Source of the DNA: Omnitrophica bacterium RIFCSPHIGHO2_02_FULL_51_18
Lineage (GTDB): Bacteria > Omnitrophota > Gorgyraeia > 2-02-FULL-51-18
Reading direction: 5' to 3'
DNA length: 32,233 bases
NCBI GenBank assembly: GCA_001804125.1
Contig: MHFI01000058.1
Span: 19,559 to 51,791 of the forward strand
Part shown: piece after piece, positions 14,249-20,908 of the stretch
Layout of the letters: every line of letters begins with the position of its first letter
How positions within the stretch are numbered: the stretch's first letter is position 1
The notes under the pieces: model-generated
Database searches by the model: none
Told to the model about the DNA's origin: nothing
The model's input: the letters and a program-made list of their open reading frames with translations, nothing else
Position numbers and translations under genes: made by a program

Positions 14249-15937
14249 ATGGAAAAAATAAAAATAGAATCAGCTCGTTTATTGGCGAAAGCGGTTGAAA
14301 AGACAGCAGGCGGGGGAATGATGCCCGACATTGAACTCCTGTTTGAGATTCCCCGCGAAGAAAAATTCGGCGAACTCTCAAATACGGTTGCGTTGTCCCT
14401 GGCGAGGCACGCCGGAAAGTCTCCGAAGGTCTTGGCCGAGGAAATCGTAAAGCACCTGACCGGGCTCCTTGAAGGCTCTCCGGTAAAAATGCGGATTGAA
14501 AAAGTGACCGTGGAGGGAGCCGGATTTATCAATTTTTATTATACTCAAAGCGAGCTGGCGCGTGTGGTCGGTCTCATCCGATCCGAAGGGAAAGATTTCG
14601 GAAAACCGAAAGGCATTTCGCCCAAAAAAGTTCTGCTTGAGTTTGTGAGCGCCAATCCCACGGGGCCCTTGACGGTCGCGCACGGACGACAGGCGGCGCT
14701 CGGGGGCTCTCTGGCGCGGATTTTGAAGTTCTGCGGCCATGAGGTGTGGAAAGAATATTACAACAATGACGAGGGTGTGCAGATTGACACGCTGGGAGAG
14801 TCCTTGCGCTTCCGCGCGGAAGAATTAATCGAGAACACAAAAAAGGACATGCCCGAAAACTATTATCGCGGCGCCTATTTGATCGAAGCCGCCAAAGCGG
14901 CGCTCGGAATTTGCGGGCCGGCGAGGTTTAAGCAAATGTCTCCCAAAGACCGGTTCGAGTGGGCGAAGAAAGCCGCCAAGGACGCTATTTTTCGCGGCAT
15001 TAAAAAAGATCTGGAAGATTTTGGGGTCTCGTTCGACAATTACTACAGTCAGGAAGAGCTGGCGCGCTCAGGAAAAGTGGAAAAGACGCTTCAAGAATTG
15101 AGGGAGCGCGGCGTCGTATTTGAGGAGGAAGGCGCGGTTTGGCTGCGTTCGACAAAATGGGGCGACGACAAAGATCGGGTGCTCATAAAAAGCGACAAGA
15201 CATACACGTATCTCACGCCGGACATAGCCTATCATCATGAAAAGTTCAACCGCGGTTTTGACGAACTCATCGACATTTTAGGGCCCGATCATCACGGTTA
15301 CATCGCCCGTCTCAAAGCTTCGCAGGCCGCGCTGGGACACGATCCAAAAAAAATCCGCGTCTTGATAGCACAGCTTGTGACGTTGTACGAAGGCGGAAAA
15401 CAGGTGCGCATGTCCACGCGCGCGGGCGAATTTGTGACACTCAGGGAAATTTTAGACGAGGTCGGGAAGGACACGGGCCGCTTCTTTTTCCTGATGAGAA
15501 AGTTTGACGCGCATTTGGACTTCGACCTTGAGCTTGCCAAAAGCCAGACGCCCGAGAACCCCGTATTTTATATTCAGTACGCGCACGCGAGAATTGAGAG
15601 CATCAAAAACACATTCGGTAAAAAAGAATCTGATTTGCCCTGGCAGGATCCGGCGATTCTCCTGCGGCTCGATTCCGCGCAGGAGCTGCGTCTCTTAAGG
15701 CTCTTATCCCAATATGAAGACACGGTGCTCGCCGCGGCGCGCACGCTTGAACCGTTTCGCCTGGTTCCGTACCTGACGGAGCTGGCGGGAGCTTTTCATA
15801 AATTTTATGCGGAGAAGCGGGTGGTGAGTGAGGATGCGGACTTGACTCATGCGCGTATGATGCTCGTGCTTTCCGTGCAGTCGGTGATCCGTTCGGGTCT
15901 CGAGCTTCTGGGAGTTTCGGCACCACTCAAGATGTAG
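14249..15937 (+). CDS. argS: Arginyl-tRNA synthetase
   Basis: The 562-residue class Ia synthetase has the N-terminal additional domain, the catalytic motif SANPTGPLTVAHGRQA (residues 134-149) in which the usual HIGH-type motif reads T142-V-A-H145, the KMSK-equivalent RMSTR at 387-391, and the C-terminal anticodon-binding DALR domain ending in LELLGVSAPLKM, the normal ArgRS end. An arginine specificity helix with NNDEG is present (YYNNDEGVQIDTL). The start ATG follows TGCGATGG, with weak SD. A heptamer-type inverted repeat begins within the stop codon. Confidence 0.95.
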   Translation: MEKIKIESARLLAKAVEKTAGGGMMPDIELLFEIPREEKFGELSNTVALSLARHAGKSPKVLAEEIVKHLTGLLEGSPVKMRIEKVTVEGAGFINFYYTQSELARVVGLIRSEGKDFGKPKGISPKKVLLEFVSANPTGPLTVAHGRQAALGGSLARILKFCGHEVWKEYYNNDEGVQIDTLGESLRFRAEELIENTKKDMPENYYRGAYLIEAAKAALGICGPARFKQMSPKDRFEWAKKAAKDAIFRGIKKDLEDFGVSFDNYYSQEELARSGKVEKTLQELRERGVVFEEEGAVWLRSTKWGDDKDRVLIKSDKTYTYLTPDIAYHHEKFNRGFDELIDILGPDHHGYIARLKASQAALGHDPKKIRVLIAQLVTLYEGGKQVRMSTRAGEFVTLREILDEVGKDTGRFFFLMRKFDAHLDFDLELAKSQTPENPVFYIQYAHARIESIKNTFGKKESDLPWQDPAILLRLDSAQELRLLRLLSQYEDTVLAAARTLEPFRLVPYLTELAGAFHKFYAEKRVVSEDADLTHARMMLVLSVQSVIRSGLELLGVSAPLKM

Positions 15938-15980
15938 TCGTGAGTCATGCTTACCACCCCAAGACTCACGACTCACGACT
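15936..15980. repeat. Heptamer-type inverted repeat between argS and mfd
   Basis: AGTCGTGAGTC (15936-15946) pairs with GACTCACGACT (15963-15973), and a further CACGACT (15974-15980) continues the 7-nt periodicity. The repeat begins in the argS stop codon and ends 5 nt before the mfd ATG. The same motif forms a hairpin at 31048-31069. Confidence 0.7.
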
Positions 15981-15984
15981 TATC

Positions 15985-17886
15985 ATGTTTGAAACCCTAG
16001 AATTTTATGTGGGTCAGGAAGTGGACTTTGCCGTGCTGCCAAAGCGCCTGAGCGATTTCGGCTACACGCGCCGTGACAAAATCAGTGCGCCGGGCGAATT
16101 CAGCGTCCGCGGCGGCGTGGTCGATGTCTTCCCTCTGAACTTCTCGATGCCGATCCGCATGGAGTTTTCCGCGGACACGCTCGAGAGCATCCACGTGTTT
16201 GACACACTTTCCGGCGCCCGGCTTGAACCGCACACGATGGTGATCGTGCTTAAAATCCGCGCCTGGCAGCAAAATCTTGTCCGGAATGAAGGCTTGTTGT
16301 CCGTGGACACTGCGGCACCGATAGACCCGTTCGTGGACATTGAGCCGGGGGACCTCGTAGTCCACGTACTTCACGGTATCGCGCGCTACCGGGGCATCCA
16401 ATCACTCAAAAACAAGCAGGACAAGCAGGAAGACCACTTCGTTCTAGAATTTGCCGACAAAAATATCCTGTATGTTCCGACGCGCGACATGCATCTTGTC
16501 CAGCGTTACATCGCGTTTGGCAAAATCAAGCCCGGGCTATCAAGGCTGGGCTCCAGGAATTGGGAGCGTCTCAAGGAGAAGACGAAGAAGGGTGTGCTTT
16601 CGTTCGCGGCCGAGCTTCTGGATATGCAGGTAAAGCGAAAGGCGCTTCAAGGCCTTTCGTTTCAGAAAGACACCGAGTGGCAGAGGAAGCTTGAAGAAGA
16701 GTTTCCTTATGAGGAAACCGAGGACCAGGTGAGGGCCTTGGAGGAGGTCAAAAAAGACCTGGAATCGCCGGTTCCGATGGACAGGCTCTTATGCGGGGAT
16801 GTGGGATATGGAAAGACGGAAGTGGCCCTGCGGGCGGCGTTTAAGGCCGTCATGAGCGGAAAGCAGGTCGCGATCCTTGTGCCGACGACGATTCTGGCGG
16901 AGCAGCACTTCGACACGTTCGGCGCGCGCATGAAGAGCTTCCCGGTCAAAATACATATGCTTTCCCGGTTCCAGACGAAACTCGAACAAAGAAAAATTGT
17001 GGAACAAATCGCCGAAGGCGCTTCGGACATTGTGATCGGCACGCACCGCCTGCTTTCAAAGGACATTTCGTTCAAGGACCTCGGGCTTGTGATCATCGAT
17101 GAGGAGCAGCGTTTTGGAGTGAAGCACAAGGAGCACCTGAAGCGTCTAAGGCTTTTGGTGGATATCCTGACGCTGACGGCGACGCCGATCCCGCGTACAC
17201 TTTACCTATCGCTTGTGGGCACGAAGGACATGTCCACAATCAACACGCCGCCCAGAAACCGGAAACCCATTCAGACGGTCGTCAAAGAGACGGATGATTG
17301 CTTGATTCGCGACGCGATCTTACGGGAGCTGGCGCGCAAAGGGCAGCTTTTTTTCATTCACAACCGTGTTGAAAGCATTGAGGCGGCCGCGAGAAAAGTT
17401 TCTAAACTCGTGCCGGAAGCGAAAATCGCGTTTGCGCACGGCCAGATGCCGGGCAAACTCCTCGAATCGATCATGCATAAGTTTATTCACGGCCAGATCG
17501 ATGTGCTGGTCTCGACGACCATCGTAGAATCCGGCATTGATATTCCCAATGCCAATACCTTGATCGTGGATCGGGCCGATTTGTTCGGTTTATCGGAACT
17601 TTATCAACTGAGAGGCCGAGTCGGGCGTTTTGACAGGAACGCGTTCGCATACTTTCTGGTTCCTAAAGGCATGGTTTTGACGGAGGAATCCCGGAAGCGC
17701 CTCGAGGCGATCCAGCGCTTTACGTATTTGGGTTCGGGATTCAATCTTGCCATGGAAGACCTTGAAATCCGGGGGGCCGGGAATATCTTGGGAACTGAAC
17801 AACATGGGTATATCTCAAGCATCGGTTTTGACCTTTACTGCCGTATTCTCAAGGAAACGGTTTCGCGGCTCTCAAAGTCCGCATGA
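15985..17886 (+). CDS. mfd: Minimal Mfd-like transcription-repair translocase (lacks UvrA-binding and C-terminal domains)
   Basis: From the ATG at 15985 the protein has 633 residues against about 1,100-1,150 for Mfd. It begins at the D1b-like part of the UvrB-homology module (LSDFGYTRRDKISAPGEFSV, RGGVVDVFP), passes directly into the RNA-polymerase-interacting CarD-like domain (DIEPGDLVVHVLHGIARYRG, about 117-180), and then the translocase: Walker A GDVGYGKTE (271-279), DEEQ box 372-375, TLTATPIPRTL, and motif VI QLRGRVGR. It ends soon after ILGTEQHGYISSIGFDLYC. Missing relative to E. coli Mfd are the N-terminal D1a/D2 region, D3 and the C-terminal TRCF domain D7. An upstream in-frame GTG (15940) would add only repeat-derived residues. 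RNAP displacement is plausible; UvrA recruitment by the canonical route is not. Confidence 0.88.
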   Translation: MFETLEFYVGQEVDFAVLPKRLSDFGYTRRDKISAPGEFSVRGGVVDVFPLNFSMPIRMEFSADTLESIHVFDTLSGARLEPHTMVIVLKIRAWQQNLVRNEGLLSVDTAAPIDPFVDIEPGDLVVHVLHGIARYRGIQSLKNKQDKQEDHFVLEFADKNILYVPTRDMHLVQRYIAFGKIKPGLSRLGSRNWERLKEKTKKGVLSFAAELLDMQVKRKALQGLSFQKDTEWQRKLEEEFPYEETEDQVRALEEVKKDLESPVPMDRLLCGDVGYGKTEVALRAAFKAVMSGKQVAILVPTTILAEQHFDTFGARMKSFPVKIHMLSRFQTKLEQRKIVEQIAEGASDIVIGTHRLLSKDISFKDLGLVIIDEEQRFGVKHKEHLKRLRLLVDILTLTATPIPRTLYLSLVGTKDMSTINTPPRNRKPIQTVVKETDDCLIRDAILRELARKGQLFFIHNRVESIEAAARKVSKLVPEAKIAFAHGQMPGKLLESIMHKFIHGQIDVLVSTTIVESGIDIPNANTLIVDRADLFGLSELYQLRGRVGRFDRNAFAYFLVPKGMVLTEESRKRLEAIQRFTYLGSGFNLAMEDLEIRGAGNILGTEQHGYISSIGFDLYCRILKETVSRLSKSA

Positions 17887-17911
17887 ATGATGAACAATAC
17901 GATAAACCCGA

Positions 17912-17940
17912 TTGAAGGCAGCCATCGTTTATGGTATATT
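17912..17940 (+). promoter_or_regulatory. Sigma-70-type promoter for the foldase-pdxA-rsmA operon
   Basis: TTGAAG (17912-17917) and TATATT (17935-17940) are separated by 17 nt in the 118-nt gap after mfd. The predicted leader is about 57 nt. Its end can form AAATC-TTTC (17982-17990) with GAAAGGATTT (17995-18004), which would bury the SD GAAAGG next to the ATG. Confidence 0.6.
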
Positions 17941-18004
17941 CAGCCGTTACTGACCTTTGCATAAGTAATGACCTTGGCTGGAAATCTTTCCCCTGAAAGG
18001 ATTT

Positions 18005-18889
18005 ATGAAGCATGAAGTTTTTCGGAAAATAGCATGGGTATGTTTTTTTACGGCTTTTGCGGGTGTTTCCTGTGTTTTAAGCGGGTGTCTTGAAACCAAA
18101 AAAAGCGGGGCTACGCTGGCCCGTTTTGATGGCACGACGCTCACGGAATCAGATTTTGTCGCCAAGATCAAAAATCTTTCCCGCGAGCTTCAAAATGTGG
18201 TGTTGCGTCGCCGCAAGGACTTTGTCGGGGACATGGTCGATGAACATTTTCTTGAAAAAGAGGCTAAAAAGCGTGCGGTCCAAAACCTGCCGGACGTGAA
18301 GGAATTGATCCAACAGGCCCAGCGGAAGATTGTGATCGCCAAACTGATCGAGTTGGAAGTGGACCGTAAGATTTCGCTCGGGGACGGAGAAGCCGAAAAA
18401 TACTATGAAGCGCATAAAGAGCAATTTATGACGCCGCTTCTTTTGCGCGCCTCGCACATTTTGGCGGCGACAAAAGAAGAGGCGGACGCGGTGAAGTCCA
18501 TGCTTTCTTCAGGTTCCGATTTTGCGGAGCTTGCGCGTGCCCGCTCGATCGACAGCACTGCCTCGCGCGGCGGCGATCTGGGCTTCTTTCAAAAAGGGCA
18601 GTTGATCCCCGAGTTTGAAGAGGCCGCGTTTAAGATGAACCCGGGGGATACGAGCGAGGTGTTTAAAACCCAGTTCGGTTATCACATCATTCAACTGACC
18701 GACCGCGCGGAGCCCAAGCTCCGGGATTTTAGGGCAGTCAAAAGCGCGGTCGAAAAGCAGTTGATCAACGAGAAAAGGTCCAAACGCTACCGGGAATTTG
18801 TGGAGAAGCTGAAGACCGGCGCCAAGATAGAAATAGACGAAAAGAACTTAAACGCCCTTTTCCAGGCGCCTTCCGCCAAGACGAAATGA
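18005..18889 (+). CDS. Parvulin-type peptidyl-prolyl isomerase lipoprotein (PrsA/SurA-like)
   Basis: The 294-residue protein has a lipoprotein signal ending in the lipobox LSGC (Cys28), then a helical SurA_N/PrsA-like chaperone region and a parvulin domain at about residues 143-235 (LLRASHILAATKEEADAVK, ARARSIDSTASRGGDLGFF, GQLIPEFEEAAFKMNPGD, TQFGYHIIQLTDR). It would be anchored to a membrane facing the periplasm and assist folding of exported proteins. The stop overlaps the next foldase start (ATGA), so the two are co-expressed. Confidence 0.9.
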   Translation: MKHEVFRKIAWVCFFTAFAGVSCVLSGCLETKKSGATLARFDGTTLTESDFVAKIKNLSRELQNVVLRRRKDFVGDMVDEHFLEKEAKKRAVQNLPDVKELIQQAQRKIVIAKLIELEVDRKISLGDGEAEKYYEAHKEQFMTPLLLRASHILAATKEEADAVKSMLSSGSDFAELARARSIDSTASRGGDLGFFQKGQLIPEFEEAAFKMNPGDTSEVFKTQFGYHIIQLTDRAEPKLRDFRAVKSAVEKQLINEKRSKRYREFVEKLKTGAKIEIDEKNLNALFQAPSAKTK

Positions 18890-19866
18890 TCCGAATCATA
18901 AGAAATCTCTCCAAGGTTATGGTTTTCTCAGCCGTTTTTCTGTGGCTCCAGACTTTTTTTTCTCCAAACAGTTCTTTTTCGGCGGAAGTGGTGGAGCGGA
19001 TTTTGGCTGTGGTGAACGATGAAATTATCACCGAACAGGACCTGCAGGTGATCATGGCGCCCATCGTCGCGCAGTACCGCACGATGTACACGGGGGCGAA
19101 GCTCGAGGAGGAGCTCGCTACGGCCGCGCAGAATTTTCTCGACAAAGTGATTGAAGACAAACTTATATTGAGCGAGGCCAAGCGCAAGCAGGTGATTATC
19201 AAAGACGCGGAAGTGGATGAGATGATGACCGACGTGAGAAATAAGTTTCCGAGCAGAGATCTGTTCTTAAGTGCGATTGAGGAACAGGGGCTTACAGAAA
19301 AAAAATTGTGGAACCGTTTCCGCGACCAGATCATGATGCAAAAGCTCGTTAATTTTGAGGTGAGGTCCCGGGTGTCCGTATCGCCCGGCGAGATCAACGA
19401 ATACTACAAAGCCAATCCGGACAGATTTGCCCAAGGCGACCGTGTGCATTTGCAGCAGATCCTGGTCCGCATCGGCCAGCGTTCCGAAGAGGAGGCCAAA
19501 AGTTTTACCGATTCGCTTTTGGCACGGCTGAAGGAGGGGAGCTCTTTCGAGGAGCTTGCCAAGGCTTATTCGGAAGGTTCCGAAGCCAAAGAGGGCGGCG
19601 AAATGGGGTGGGTGGGGAAAGGGCAGCTTTTGGGTGAAATTGACGAGAAGGTATTTGCGCTTGGCGCCGGTGAAATCACGTCTGTCATTCGAAGCAGTCT
19701 TGGTTTTCATATTTTTAAAGTCGTGGAGAGAGAGCAGGTCTCCGTGAAGCCGCTCGCGGAAGCCAGAAACGAGGTCCAAGACACCCTTTTCAAGGAAAAG
19801 TTCAAAAAGCGCCTGGAGGAATGGACGTCTGCCCTTAAGAAGAATGCCTATATCTCGATCCGGTAA
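18886..19866 (+). CDS. surA: SurA-like periplasmic chaperone / peptidyl-prolyl isomerase
   Basis: The 326-residue protein has a cleavable-type signal (VMVFSAVFLWLQTFFSPNSS then FSA), the SurA N-domain opening VERILAVVNDEIITEQDL, a long helical chaperone domain and one parvulin domain at about 186-285 (VHLQQILVRIGQRSEEEAK, SEGSEAKEGGEMGWVGKG, SSLGFHIFKVVERE). E. coli SurA has two parvulin domains; one is common elsewhere. Its place before pdxA and rsmA reproduces the proteobacterial surA-pdxA-rsmA order, which supports SurA identity and outer-membrane protein biogenesis. Confidence 0.88.
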   Translation: MIRIIRNLSKVMVFSAVFLWLQTFFSPNSSFSAEVVERILAVVNDEIITEQDLQVIMAPIVAQYRTMYTGAKLEEELATAAQNFLDKVIEDKLILSEAKRKQVIIKDAEVDEMMTDVRNKFPSRDLFLSAIEEQGLTEKKLWNRFRDQIMMQKLVNFEVRSRVSVSPGEINEYYKANPDRFAQGDRVHLQQILVRIGQRSEEEAKSFTDSLLARLKEGSSFEELAKAYSEGSEAKEGGEMGWVGKGQLLGEIDEKVFALGAGEITSVIRSSLGFHIFKVVEREQVSVKPLAEARNEVQDTLFKEKFKKRLEEWTSALKKNAYISIR

Positions 19867-20908
19867 GCGGAGCCCTGAGCGAAAGTCGAAGGGGGAACGA
19901 ATCGCGGTCACGCTCGGAGATCCCGCCGGCATAGGCCCTGAAGTTGTTCTCAAATCGCTCGCCGTCTGGCTCAAAAAACCCGCCGCAAAGATACTGCTTT
20001 TGGGAAGTGCGCGCTTTTATGCGGACCTTGCGAATCGTTTAAAGCTCAAGATGGTTTTTACCGATATTCAGAATCTGTCCCAGTGGGATACCCTGCCCGC
20101 TTGTGTCGTGCCCTGTTATTTTTTTGAGAAGATGCCCGAGAAAATTGCAAGGGGACGATTTAATGCCGCGCTCGCGACGCTTGCGGTTCGCTCAATCAAA
20201 CTGGGAGCGGCGCTGGCAACGGAAGGGGAAGTGGATGCGGTGGTCACTCCTCCGATCAACAAAGCCTCTACTAAAAAAGCAGGTTTTAACATTCCCGGAC
20301 ATACGGAATTTCTGGCCTCATTGTCCCGCACAAAGCGCTATGAAATGATGTTGGTCGGCGGGAGTTTACGTGTCGTGCTGGTGACGAGGCACTTGGCTTT
20401 AAAGGAAGTTTCAAAGCAGGTGACCCGCGAGCGTGTAAAAAGCGCGATCACGCTTACGGTTTTAGAACTCCAGAAGTCATTTGGTATCCGACGGCCAAAG
20501 ATCGTAGTGTGCGGCCTCAATCCTCATGCGGGTGAAGAGGGGCGTTTCGGCCGGGAGGAAATCGATGTGATTGCGCCCGCGGTCCGTGAAGCTCAAAAAA
20601 TGGTAAAAGCGGAACTCGTCGGGCCTTTGTCACCTGATGCCTTATTTTACGACGCCTATGAAGGTTGTTATGACGCCGAGATCTGCATGTACCACGACCA
20701 GGGACTTATTCCTCTTAAGATGATTTCGAGAGGCTCCGGCGTCAATGTGACGCTTGGCCTTCCTTTTGTCCGGACGTCTCCGGATCACGGCACCGCCTAC
20801 GATATTGCGGACAAATTCATAGCGGACCCCGGCTCGATGACGCAAGCCCTGAAACTTGCCGTCGTTCTCTCCAAAAACCGTAAGCGTTATGCTCCTCGAA
20901 GAGGCTAA
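19844..20908 (+). CDS. pdxA: 4-hydroxythreonine-4-phosphate dehydrogenase
   Basis: PdxA oxidises 4-phosphohydroxy-threonine in the DXP-dependent route to pyridoxal phosphate. Family features are VTLGDPAGIGPEVV, IPGHTEFLA, VCGLNPHAGEEGRFGREE and the metal-binding MYHDQGLIPLKM. The only standard start (ATG 19844) lies within the surA end and yields an unusual basic N-terminus, RSGKRSPERKSKGER, encoded by a palindromic repeat. The family sequence resumes at residue 20. That codon is an ATC (19901) placed 5 nt after AAGGGGG (19889-19895), so translation may really start there (335 residues). The end overlaps rsmA by 20 nt. Confidence 0.93.
   Translation: MPISRSGKRSPERKSKGERIAVTLGDPAGIGPEVVLKSLAVWLKKPAAKILLLGSARFYADLANRLKLKMVFTDIQNLSQWDTLPACVVPCYFFEKMPEKIARGRFNAALATLAVRSIKLGAALATEGEVDAVVTPPINKASTKKAGFNIPGHTEFLASLSRTKRYEMMLVGGSLRVVLVTRHLALKEVSKQVTRERVKSAITLTVLELQKSFGIRRPKIVVCGLNPHAGEEGRFGREEIDVIAPAVREAQKMVKAELVGPLSPDALFYDAYEGCYDAEICMYHDQGLIPLKMISRGSGVNVTLGLPFVRTSPDHGTAYDIADKFIADPGSMTQALKLAVVLSKNRKRYAPRRG
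19873..19893. repeat. Small dispersed-type palindrome at the surA-pdxA junction
   Basis: The sequence opens CCCTGAGCG and closes TCGAAGGG, forming an imperfect palindrome. The pattern CCCTGAGCGNNGTCGAAGGG resembles a short palindrome found scattered in many bacterial genomes; this is recognition from memory. It lies just after the surA stop and within the apparent N-terminal coding region of pdxA. Confidence 0.55.
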
